Assembly: GCA_017985015.1 (NCBI GenBank)
Contig: JAGNYI010000012.1
Coordinates: forward strand, 18,980-82,979
DNA: 64,000 bases
Origin: Giesbergeria sp.
GTDB taxonomy: Bacteria; Pseudomonadota; Gammaproteobacteria; Burkholderiales; Burkholderiaceae_C
Direction of reading: 5' to 3'
Shown one piece after another: positions 8,697-15,391 of the stretch. Both the position numbers and the translations under genes were made by a program. Every line of letters begins with the position of its first letter. The stretch's first letter is position 1. The notes beneath the pieces were generated by a model. That model was not told the DNA's origin and ran no database searches. It saw only the letters and a list, made by a program, of their open reading frames with translations.

Positions 8697-9503
8697 TCAA
8701 TAGGCCGCGCTGGCCGCATTCCCCGCAGCGGGCGCTCGGTCAGCGCCAAAGCGCGCGCGCAACTGGCGCGCGGCATTGGCAAACACCAACACGTCCACGC
8801 CCACGGCCACGAAGGTGCAGCCGCGCTGCAGGTAGGCCTCGGCCAGCGCCGGGTCCGACGTGAGAATGCCGGCCGCCTTGCCGCTGGCCACGATGGTGTC
8901 GATGGCGTGGTTGATGGCCGCCTGCACCTCGGGGTGCGCCGGGTTGCTGCGGTGGCCCATGGAGGCCGACAGGTCCGCTGGGCCAATGAACACGCCGTGC
9001 ACCCCGTCCACGGCGCAGATGTCCGGCAGATTTTTCATGGCAGCCACGGTTTCGGCCTGCACCAGCAGGCAGATTTCGTCGTCGGCAACGTCCATGTAGT
9101 CGGCGCGGTCTGTCCACCGTGAGGAGCGCGCCACCGCGCTGCCCACACCGCGCACGCCCCGCGGCGGGTACTGCGTGGCGGCGGCGATGGCGCGGGCCTG
9201 CTCGGCCGTGTCCACCATGGGCACCAGCAGCGACTTGGCGCCGAGGTCGAGCACCTGTTTGATCAGGGCCGTGTCGCCCTGCGGCACACGCACCACGGGG
9301 TGCGAAGGGTAGGGTGCGATGGCCTGCAGGGCAGCGAGCGTGCTGCGCAGGTCGTTGGGGGCGTGTTCGCCGTCGATCAACAGCCAGTCGAAGTGGGCCG
9401 TGGCGGCCACTTCGGCGAGGTAGGCGTCCGCCATGGAGAGCCACAGGCCGATCTGGGGCTGGCCTGCGGCCAGGGCGGATTTGAAGGGGTTGTGGGCGGG
9501 CAT
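8697..9503 (-). CDS. HpcH/HpaI-family aldolase
   Basis: 268 aa class II, metal-dependent pyruvate aldolase of the HpcH/HpaI family. Key positions visible: IDGEHAPND (His47), VVRVP (Arg72), the metal ligands Glu151 in VQAETVAAM and Asp177 in [12 protein letters not shown]. Relatives cleave 4-hydroxy-2-oxoheptanedioate or 2-dehydro-3-deoxyglucarate to pyruvate and an aldehyde. No aromatic or sugar-acid operon surrounds it, so the physiological substrate is open. The next gene downstream, a tartrate/D-malate-type dehydrogenase, also produces or uses C3/C4 acids, so a joint role is possible but unproven. The C-terminus is Ala-rich. Confidence 0.85.
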   Translation of the reverse strand: MPAHNPFKSALAAGQPQIGLWLSMADAYLAEVAATAHFDWLLIDGEHAPNDLRSTLAALQAIAPYPSHPVVRVPQGDTALIKQVLDLGAKSLLVPMVDTAEQARAIAAATQYPPRGVRGVGSAVARSSRWTDRADYMDVADDEICLLVQAETVAAMKNLPDICAVDGVHGVFIGPADLSASMGHRSNPAHPEVQAAINHAIDTIVASGKAAGILTSDPALAEAYLQRGCTFVAVGVDVLVFANAARQLRARFGADRAPAAGNAASAAY

Positions 9504-9571
9504 GGCGGTGTGGCGGGTTCAAGCGGGGCGCTCAGACCACCATCGTAGCGCCAGCCCCTGCTGCCCAGGGT

Positions 9572-10030
9572 TCAGTGGGCGCTCAGACCCGCCAGTGCAG
9601 CCTTCACGGCGGCCGATACCTGGCCCATGTCGGCTTTACCGGCCAGGCGGGTCTTGACCACGCCCATGACCTTGCCCATATCGGCCTGGCCCTTGGCGCC
9701 CAGTTCAATGACGATGGCTTGCACGGCCACGGCGGTCTCTTCGGCCGACATGCGCTCGGGCAGGTAGCCTTGCAGCACAGCCATTTCGGATTTTTCCTTG
9801 TCGGCCAGGTCCTGTCGGCTCGCGCCCTCGAAGGCGGTGATGCTGTCCTTGCGCTGCTTGATCAGCTTGTCGACGATGGCCACCACGGCGGCGTCGTCGA
9901 GCACGATGCGCTCATCGACTTCGCGTTGCTTGCACGCGGCCAGCAGCAGGCGGATGGTGCCCAGGCGCTCGCTGTCCTTGGCGCGCATGGCGGTTTTCAT
10001 GTCTTCGGTGATCTGGTCTTTGAGGCTCAT
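9572..10030 (-). CDS. GatB/YqeY domain protein
   Basis: 152 aa. A stand-alone YqeY domain, related to the tail domain of the GatB amidotransferase subunit; the role of the free form is not settled. Recognisable pattern: SLKDQITEDMKTAMRAKDSE, RLGTIRLLLAACKQREVDER, VLQGYLPERMS and the closing ADMGKVMGVVKTRLAGKADM followed by VSAAVK. The start is MSLKDQI; the open frame further upstream is palindromic repeat sequence. In many proteobacteria yqeY follows rpsU and precedes dnaG or rpoD, and here too rpsU is directly upstream on the same strand. Confidence 0.9.
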   Translation of the reverse strand: MSLKDQITEDMKTAMRAKDSERLGTIRLLLAACKQREVDERIVLDDAAVVAIVDKLIKQRKDSITAFEGASRQDLADKEKSEMAVLQGYLPERMSAEETAVAVQAIVIELGAKGQADMGKVMGVVKTRLAGKADMGQVSAAVKAALAGLSAH

Positions 10031-10056
10031 GGCGATTACTTTCTTTTTGGGATGGG

Positions 10057-10140
10057 GTCTGCCAAAAGACGCTCTGGCGTCGTTGCAGTGCCTTGTCGTA
10101 GCGATGCTACTGCCTGCGGCGCTGCGCCTAGCCAGAACAC
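10057..10140. repeat. REP-like palindromic unit A
   Basis: First of two adjacent units between yqeY and rpsU. It shares with unit B the blocks GCTCTGGCGTCGTTGCA, GTAGC-GAT-GCTAC as central hairpin, and CTGCGGCGCTGCGCCTAGCC. Its outer arms are less complete than those of unit B. Confidence 0.75.
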
Positions 10141-10143
10141 TAA

Positions 10144-10244
10144 GGGTTTGCCAAAAAGCGCTCTGGCGTCGTTGCAACGCCTTGCCGTAGCTGCGCTACT
10201 GTCTGCGGCGCTGCGCCTAGCCAGAACGCTTTTTGGCAAACCCT
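10144..10244. repeat. REP-like palindromic unit B
   Basis: A complete palindrome: perfect 17-bp arms, GGGTTTGCCAAAAAGCG at the left and its complement at the right, continued inward by TCTGGC/GCCAGA, with the central hairpin GTAGC-TGC-GCTAC. A partial third arm (CCTTTTGGCAAACCCTGAAAC) follows at 10293-10313. Same family as unit A and, in its core, as the element at 2226-2390. Confidence 0.8.
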
Positions 10245-10316
10245 GAAACAGGGAAAACTCGATCTGGTGTGGTTTTGATGGACCAACCCCGAGCGCCTTT
10301 TGGCAAACCCTGAAAC

Positions 10317-10351
10317 GGAAAAACCCGCGCTGGGCGTCCCTGGCGCGGGTT
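10317..10351 (-). terminator. rho-independent terminator after rpsU
   Basis: On the minus strand the stem AACCCGCGC pairs with GCGCGGGTT across a 12-base loop and is followed by a run of T (GGGTTTTTCC). It lies 34 bases beyond the rpsU stop codon. It would separate rpsU from yqeY at least partly. Confidence 0.75.
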
Positions 10352-10384
10352 CTTGCAATCTGGAAGAAGCTTCCGATCGGCAGA

Positions 10385-10597
10385 TCAGTACATCTTCTTG
10401 GGCAGCTGCATGCTGCGCACGCGCTTGTAGTGGCGCTTGACGGCGGCCGCCTTCTTGCGCTTGCGCTCGGCGGTGGGTTTTTCGTAGAACTCACGGGCGC
10501 GCAGGTCGGTCAGCAGGCCGAGCTTTTCGATGGTGCGCTTGAAGCGGCGTAGCGCTACGTCAAAGGGTTCGTTCTCTTTTACACGGACGGTTGTCAT
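10385..10597 (-). CDS. rpsU: 30S ribosomal protein S21
   Basis: 70 aa, the standard length. Small, very basic protein of the 30S subunit that helps initiation on Shine-Dalgarno-containing mRNAs. Characteristic sequence: [40 protein letters not shown] and the C-terminal RMQ-like [11 protein letters not shown]. The gene has a 5' leader of roughly 120 bases with two potential hairpins and its own terminator, so it is probably a monocistronic unit with leader-level control. Confidence 0.97.
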   Translation of the reverse strand: MTTVRVKENEPFDVALRRFKRTIEKLGLLTDLRAREFYEKPTAERKRKKAAAVKRHYKRVRSMQLPKKMY

Positions 10598-10730
10598 CAG
10601 CTAATGTTTCCAATTTTTGGTGCTCCCAGAGGGTGCACGGGAGATCGGGCCCGGGCGCCATGTGAAGCGGTTTCCCCGTCTATAACTAGTATTGGCCGAC
10701 GGGGTATTGCCAGCAAAGCCAAGCATTATA
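10598..10730 (-). promoter_or_regulatory. probable rpsU promoter and structured leader
   Basis: On the minus strand a perfect TATAAT box lies at 10730-10725, just inside the 3' end of the ABM-domain gene; no good -35 box is seen at 17 bases. Downstream in the leader are an inverted repeat CCCCGTC...GACGGGG (arms 10698-10704 and 10674-10680) and a second stem CTCCC...GGGAG nearer to the start codon. The structures are seen directly; a regulatory role is inferred. Confidence 0.4.
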
Positions 10731-11079
10731 GCGAGTGGCCGTGTTGCATGCGTGAATCTTCCGGTGCCTCGGCGCGCTCGTTCAGTCCGTAATCGCGCAG
10801 CACCTGCGCCACGCGCAGGCGGTAGTCGGCAAACACCCCCGCGCGGCCCGCTGCCTGCGCCTTGCGATGTGCGGGCAGGGCACGCCAGCCGCTCACCGCC
10901 GCCTCATCGCGCCAGAACGAAAGCGAAAGCATTTTGCCGGGTTGGCTCAGGCTCTCAAAGCGCTCCACCGAGATGAAGCCGTCCATGGATTCGAGCCTGG
11001 CGCGCAGGGCGGCGGCAGTGTCCAGATAGGTCTGGCGCCCCGCAGCGCTGGGCAGGACTTCGAAGATCACCGCAATCAT
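10726..11079 (-). CDS. antibiotic biosynthesis monooxygenase (ABM) domain protein
   Basis: 117 aa. The ferredoxin-like ABM fold is indicated by [56 protein letters not shown] and [20 protein letters not shown]. Such proteins are cofactor-free monooxygenases, heme-degrading enzymes or stress proteins; the specific reaction cannot be told here. Its start overlaps the stop of the NIPSNAP-like gene as ATGA, so both are co-translated. A winged-helix regulator gene is divergent. The 3' end overlaps the probable rpsU -10 box. Confidence 0.8.
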   Translation of the reverse strand: MIAVIFEVLPSAAGRQTYLDTAAALRARLESMDGFISVERFESLSQPGKMLSLSFWRDEAAVSGWRALPAHRKAQAAGRAGVFADYRLRVAQVLRDYGLNERAEAPEDSRMQHGHSL

Positions 11080-11423
11080 GGCGTGGCACCCTCGGCCAGT
11101 GCGGCGCGGCCCAGGGTGCCGTCGACCACCTCGGTGAAGCTGCGCTCCTCGCGCAGGATGAAGCGCTGGCGCTGAGCGCGCTCGAAATTGGCGCGGCCTT
11201 CGGGGTCGGCGCGCAAACGCGTGCGGTAGGCTTCGTACGCGGCAAGGCTGTCGAAGGCGATCAGCCCCCAGGCTTCGTAGTTGCTGCCCTCGCAGGGCAG
11301 GAAGTAGCCCAGCAAGTGCCCGCCGCAGCGCGGGATGATGCGACCCCAGTGCTCGGCGTACTCGCGAAAGGCGTCTTTTTGGAAGGGGTCGATTTCGTAG
11401 CGAATGAAGCAGGTGAGGGTCAT
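11076..11423 (-). CDS. NIPSNAP-family protein
   Basis: 115 aa. Pattern of NIPSNAP proteins, another dimeric ferredoxin-like fold: [40 protein letters not shown], then [20 protein letters not shown]. Function unknown for bacterial members. The start reading MTLTCF is chosen because it lies 115 bases from the divergent regulator and has the typical family N-terminus; the long open frame beyond it is antisense to other genes. It is coupled by ATGA to the ABM gene. Confidence 0.8.
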   Translation of the reverse strand: MTLTCFIRYEIDPFQKDAFREYAEHWGRIIPRCGGHLLGYFLPCEGSNYEAWGLIAFDSLAAYEAYRTRLRADPEGRANFERAQRQRFILREERSFTEVVDGTLGRAALAEGATP

Positions 11424-11537
11424 GGGGCGTGCTCCGAAAGCTGGTGGTGAACAAGCCCTGATGGTGCGGTGCCGGCCTGCCGCCATGCTTCGCTCTGGAG
11501 CGAAGCGTTGCGCCGTCAATTCCCGCACACTGCCACC

Positions 11538-12254
11538 ATGAACACCAACCGCATCGCCTACGTCGCCGCCTTGGTTGGCGAACCGGCGCGCACCGCCATG
11601 CTGCTGGCGCTGATGGATGGGCGCGCGCTCACCGCCAGGGAGCTGGCCGAGGCCGCGCACATCACCCCGGCCACCGCCAGCCGCCATCTGGCCTTGTTGG
11701 TCGAGGCGGCCTTGCTGCAGGTGCAGCAGCAGGGTCGGCACCGCTACCACCGCCTGGCCTCTGCCGAAGTGGCGCGGATGCTGGAAGGCCTCATGCAACT
11801 GGCCGCCCCGCAGGCAACGCGCCGCGTGGCCACCGGGCCTGCGGACGCTGCGCTGCGCACTGCGCGCAGTTGCTACGACCACCTGGCTGGGCGCCTGGGC
11901 GTGGCCATCGCCAGCCATTTGCAGGAGCTGGGGGCGGTGCAGGTCGATGCCGAAGGTGCGTCGGCGCGGGTGACGCCCCGTGTGGAAGCGGCGCTGCGCC
12001 CCCTCGGCATCGCTGCCGATGCGCTGACGGGGCAGGGCGGCCACCGGCCGGCGTGCCGCCCCTGCCTCGATTGGAGCGAGCGGCGCATGCACCTGGCGGG
12101 GCGTATGGGTTCGCTGATCTGCCGCCACGCCCTGGACAGTGGCTGGTTGCTGCGCGGCGCTGGTACGCGCGCACTGGCCATCACCCCCGCCGGGGCCGTC
12201 GCCCTGCGCGACTGGCTGGGCCTGGCGCGCTGGCGTGAGGTGGCGGGCGATTGA
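11538..12254 (+). CDS. winged-helix (ArsR-type) transcriptional regulator
   Basis: 238 aa. An N-terminal ArsR-like winged helix spans about residues 5-80: [40 protein letters not shown] and [11 protein letters not shown] further ~150-residue domain follows that contains [19 protein letters not shown], a conserved element of this subfamily in proteobacteria. It is divergent from the NIPSNAP/ABM pair, 114 bases away, and so probably controls it. The ATG reading [16 protein letters not shown] fits the family start. The effector is unknown; the Cys pair in CRPC could bind metal or sense redox state, which is inference. Confidence 0.85.
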   Translation: MNTNRIAYVAALVGEPARTAMLLALMDGRALTARELAEAAHITPATASRHLALLVEAALLQVQQQGRHRYHRLASAEVARMLEGLMQLAAPQATRRVATGPADAALRTARSCYDHLAGRLGVAIASHLQELGAVQVDAEGASARVTPRVEAALRPLGIAADALTGQGGHRPACRPCLDWSERRMHLAGRMGSLICRHALDSGWLLRGAGTRALAITPAGAVALRDWLGLARWREVAGD

Positions 12255-12261
12255 CGCCTGT

Positions 12262-13497
12262 TCAGCGCCCGGGCAGCGCCTGCGCGCAGGCCGCCGCGCT
12301 GGCCCAGGCCCACTGAAAGTTGTAGCCGCCCAGCCAACCGGTGACGTCCACCACCTCGCCAATGAAGTAGAGCCCCGGCTGCGCCTTGCACTCCATGGTT
12401 TGCTGCGACAGCGCGCGCGTGTCGACGCCGCCGAGCGTGACCTCGGCTTTTTTGTAGCCCTCGCTGCCGGTAGGAACCAACTCCCACCGCGCGAGCTGCT
12501 GCGCCAGCCGCACGAGCGCTTTGTCGGGTACTTCGGCCATGGGGCGCTGCCAGTCGCTGCTTTGCGCCACCCAGGCATCGGCGAGCCGGCTGGGCACCCA
12601 TTGGGCCAGTTCGTTGGCCAAGAGTTTGCGCGAGCGCAGCTTGGCCTCGGCCAGCGCTGCCGGCAGGTCCACGCCCGGCGCCAGGTGGATGGACAGGGGC
12701 GCACCTGGGTTCCAGTAGCTGGAGATCTGCAACACCGCCGGACCCGAGAGGCCGCGGTGGGTGAACAGCAGGTCTTCCTGGAAAGCCATGCGGTCCTTCT
12801 TGGCCCCCGTGCTGATCTCTACCGGCAAAGCCAGCCCAGAGAGCTGCGCATACGGCGCCCAGGCAGCGCCATCGAAAGTCAGCGGCACCAGGCCCGGCCG
12901 GCGCTCGATGAGCGGCACGCCGAACTGCTGCGCCAGGCGGTAGCCGAAATCGGTGGCGCCGATCTTGGGGATGGACAGACCGCCCGTGGCCACCACCAGG
13001 CTGCGCGCATTCACGGGGCCGCGATCGGTATTGATTTGATAGCCGCCAGCGCTAGTCCCATATGCGCTAGAGGCCGAAAAGGCTATATTTTTGACGCTGC
13101 AGGGCTGCCAGTGCGTCACGCCGCCCGCAGCACATTCGGCCAGCAGCATGGCGATGATGTCTTCGGCCGAGTGGTCGGCAAAGAGCTGGCCCTTGTGCTT
13201 CTCGTGCCAGGCAATGCCGTGGTGCTCCAGCAGGGCGATGAAGTCCTGCGGCGCGAACCGCGACAGCGCCGAGCGGCAGAACTGCGGGTTCTGGCCGACG
13301 AAGTGCTTGTGCGGCGCGCGCGGATCGAGATCGCGATTGGTGAAGTTGCAGCGCCCGCCGCCCGAGATGCGGATTTTTTCGGCCACCTTGTCGGCGTGGT
13401 CGATCAGCAGCACGCGCAGCCCGCGCTGGCCAGCCTGGCCGGCGCAGAACAGGCCGGCGGCGCCGGCACCGATCACGACGGCGTCAAATATTTCCAT
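12262..13497 (-). CDS. NAD(P)/FAD-dependent oxidoreductase, HI0933/YhiN (BaiN-like) family
   Basis: 411 aa flavoprotein of the HI0933-like family; biochemical role not established for most members. Dinucleotide-binding motif [20 protein letters not shown] near residues 8-27, the family signature [14 protein letters not shown], and the C-terminal [21 protein letters not shown] copy of the dispersed repeat at 13031-13093 is translated within it ([20 protein letters not shown]) and adds a short surface segment between conserved blocks without breaking the frame. The gene is convergent with the regulator gene upstream in coordinates. Confidence 0.88.
   Translation of the reverse strand: MEIFDAVVIGAGAAGLFCAGQAGQRGLRVLLIDHADKVAEKIRISGGGRCNFTNRDLDPRAPHKHFVGQNPQFCRSALSRFAPQDFIALLEHHGIAWHEKHKGQLFADHSAEDIIAMLLAECAAGGVTHWQPCSVKNIAFSASSAYGTSAGGYQINTDRGPVNARSLVVATGGLSIPKIGATDFGYRLAQQFGVPLIERRPGLVPLTFDGAAWAPYAQLSGLALPVEISTGAKKDRMAFQEDLLFTHRGLSGPAVLQISSYWNPGAPLSIHLAPGVDLPAALAEAKLRSRKLLANELAQWVPSRLADAWVAQSSDWQRPMAEVPDKALVRLAQQLARWELVPTGSEGYKKAEVTLGGVDTRALSQQTMECKAQPGLYFIGEVVDVTGWLGGYNFQWAWASAAACAQALPGR
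13031..13093 (+). repeat. dispersed 60-bp palindromic repeat, copy inside the HI0933-family gene
   Basis: Reads TTTGATAGCCGCCAGCGCTA, then CATATGCGCTAGAGGCCGAA and AAGGCTATATTTT. The opposite strand is translated in frame as part of the flavoprotein. Confidence 0.8.
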
Positions 13498-13514
13498 GAA
13501 AAGAGGGTGCCAGC

Positions 13515-13558
13515 GTTTGTTCTGTAAGCGCTAGATGCTACGAAAAAGAAAGCTTAAA
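13515..13558 (+). repeat. partial copy of the dispersed repeat
   Basis: Only the right half is recognisable: GTAAGCGCTAGATGCTACGA followed by an A-rich end. It lies in the 74-base gap between cobA and the flavoprotein gene. Confidence 0.5.
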
Positions 13559-13571
13559 GACTGGCGCCGGT

Positions 13572-14411
13572 TCAGCCCTGCGCCGCGAAGGGCGAGTGTA
13601 GTGCCGGGGCCTGTTGCCCCGCGGCCGCAGCGACGCCCTGCAGCACGTCGCCCACGACGATGATGCACGGGCTGGCCAGGCCTTCGCTGCGGGCGGTGGC
13701 GTGCAGGCTCGCCAGCGTGCACCTGGCCACGCGCTGCTCCGGCAGGCTGACGCGCTCGACGATGGCGGCCGGCGTGTGGGCGGGCAGGCCGGCAAGCAGG
13801 CCTTGCTCGATGTTGGCCAGGCGGCTGACGCCCATGTAGATCACCAGCGTCAGGCGTGCGGCATGGGCGGTGCCGGCAATCAGGGCCCAGTCGGTTTCGC
13901 GCCCCGGGTGGGCATGGCCGGTGATGAAAAGCACCCCGTGGGCCTGCTCGCGGTGCGTCAGCGCCGTCCCCAGCGCCGCGCTGCAGGCGATGCCTGCGGT
14001 CACGCCGTTCACCACCTCCACCGCGATGCCGGCGGCGCGCAGGTGCGCTACCTCCTCGCCACCGCGGCCGAACACCATGGGGTCGCCGCCCTTGAGGCGC
14101 ACCACGTTCTCGCCTTCCAGCACGGCCATCTGCATCAGGCGTTCGATGAACCCTTGGGGCGTGCTCTTGCAGCCGCCGCGTTTGCCCACGTGCACCACGC
14201 GGGCCATGGGGCGGGCGAGCGCCAGCACGCCAGGGCTGACCAGGTCGTCCACCAGCAGCACGCTGGCGGCCTGGATGGCGCGCACCGCCTTGAGCGTGAG
14301 CAGCTCGGGGTCGCCCGGCCCTGCGCCCACCAGGGTGCAGCGGCCGCGCAGCAGGGGGACGTCGGCTGCGGAGTGGGCGGGGGAGGTCAGGGCTGATGGG
14401 GGTGGTTTCAC
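13572..14411 (-). CDS. cobA: uroporphyrinogen-III C-methyltransferase (SUMT)
   Basis: 279 aa single-domain SUMT that methylates uroporphyrinogen III twice to precorrin-2, the precursor of siroheme and cobalamin. Motifs: LVGAGPGDPELLTLKAVRA, VVRLKGGDPMVFGRGGEE, TAGIACSAALG and VIYMGVSRLANI. There is no CysG dehydrogenase/ferrochelatase part. The start codon is GTG and overlaps the stop of the upstream trpD2-family gene as GTGA. Its place at the end of the nirB-nirD-nasA unit says that its job is siroheme supply for NirB. Confidence 0.93.
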   Translation of the reverse strand: MKPPPSALTSPAHSAADVPLLRGRCTLVGAGPGDPELLTLKAVRAIQAASVLLVDDLVSPGVLALARPMARVVHVGKRGGCKSTPQGFIERLMQMAVLEGENVVRLKGGDPMVFGRGGEEVAHLRAAGIAVEVVNGVTAGIACSAALGTALTHREQAHGVLFITGHAHPGRETDWALIAGTAHAARLTLVIYMGVSRLANIEQGLLAGLPAHTPAAIVERVSLPEQRVARCTLASLHATARSEGLASPCIIVVGDVLQGVAAAAGQQAPALHSPFAAQG

Positions 14412-15343
14412 GGTGCTGGCCTTGCAGATTCAATCTGCAGGGCCAGACGCAAGATGTGTTCCACCTGCCGTGCGATGGGGGCCGGCACGGGCAGGTGGCC
14501 GTCCAGCATGGCGCGTATGAGGGCGGCGGTGCCCTCGGCGTCGGCGCCGGTCGGCAGCTCGGGCAGGGTGGTGAGCGGGCCACCCTGGGCGTCTTCCAGG
14601 CGGGTGACCGCACCCGCCACAAAACCATCCATCTGCGGCACGCGCCGCGCGTCGGCCACCGGCTCGCCCTCGGTGCCGCGCAGCAACAGCGCATCGGCGC
14701 CGGTCAGCGCAAAGGTGGCGGCCATGGACTGCGCGTATTCCGGGTGCGTGTAGCTGCCCACCACCAGGGCGCGCGCGCCCACAGGCGCCAGCGGGTTCAT
14801 CAGCTTGACCAGGCTGTGCGCGCTGTTGCGCAACCCCAGCGTGCGCCGCACGGCCAGCAGGCGCGCCAGGCCCGGCAGCAGCAGGGCGGTGGGCACGAAC
14901 GCGACGCTCCCAGGTGCTATGGTTTGAATAGCTTGAAGCACCGGTACATCAAGCGCTGCAAGCACATTTTGGCTAAAAATTCGGCTGTCTTCGGTGGCGG
15001 TGCCGTGCACCAGCACCGGCAAGCCCTCCCGCGCCAGCAGCAGCGCCAGCAAGGGCGTGAGCACCGGCAGCTTGCGCGCGCCGTTGTAGCTGGGCAGCAC
15101 CACCAGCGTGCGCGTGCTGGCGGGCAGGGGCGCCAGGCGGGCGTGGACGGCGTCGAGAAAGCCGGCCATTTCCTCGGGCGTTTCGCCTTTGACGCGCATG
15201 GCGATGCAAAACGCCCCCACCTCCAGATCGCTGATGCTGCCATCGAGCACCTGGCCGAACAGGTCGCAGGCGTGCTCCCGCGACAGGTGGCGGGCGCCCT
15301 GGGCGCCGCGGGCGATGATTTTGAGGTAGTGGCTGATGGGCAT
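14408..15343 (-). CDS. ybiB: YbiB/TrpD2-family protein (anthranilate phosphoribosyltransferase-like)
   Basis: 311 aa. Related in fold to anthranilate phosphoribosyltransferase, but the TrpD GTGGD phosphate loop is replaced by the YbiB-type segment LPSYNGARKLPVLTPLLALL. E. coli YbiB binds nucleic acid and shows no TrpD activity; that is family knowledge and not demonstrated for this copy. Other recognisable blocks: LGLRNSAHSLVKLMNP and RGTEGEPVADARR. It overlaps cobA by 4 bases and lies 48 bases after nasA, so it is part of the nitrate assimilation transcript; why is unclear. A dispersed repeat copy encodes residues about 122-143. Confidence 0.8.
   Translation of the reverse strand: MPISHYLKIIARGAQGARHLSREHACDLFGQVLDGSISDLEVGAFCIAMRVKGETPEEMAGFLDAVHARLAPLPASTRTLVVLPSYNGARKLPVLTPLLALLLAREGLPVLVHGTATEDSRIFSQNVLAALDVPVLQAIQTIAPGSVAFVPTALLLPGLARLLAVRRTLGLRNSAHSLVKLMNPLAPVGARALVVGSYTHPEYAQSMAATFALTGADALLLRGTEGEPVADARRVPQMDGFVAGAVTRLEDAQGGPLTTLPELPTGADAEGTAALIRAMLDGHLPVPAPIARQVEHILRLALQIESARPAP
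14914..14980 (+). repeat. dispersed 60-bp palindromic repeat, diverged copy inside ybiB
   Basis: Blocks GGTGCTATGGTTTGAATAGC and TCAAGCGCTGCAAGCACATT followed by GGCTAAAAAT correspond to the family ends and centre. More diverged than the other copies, and in frame. Confidence 0.5.
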
Positions 15344-15391
15344 GCACGCGTTCTCAGAAGAGGTGTGCCGGGATTGTTGCGCAGATGGCCG

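Noticed and set aside
13498-14500. Cobalamin riboswitch near cobA
   Set aside because: cobA starts inside the end of ybiB with a GTGA overlap, leaving no leader.
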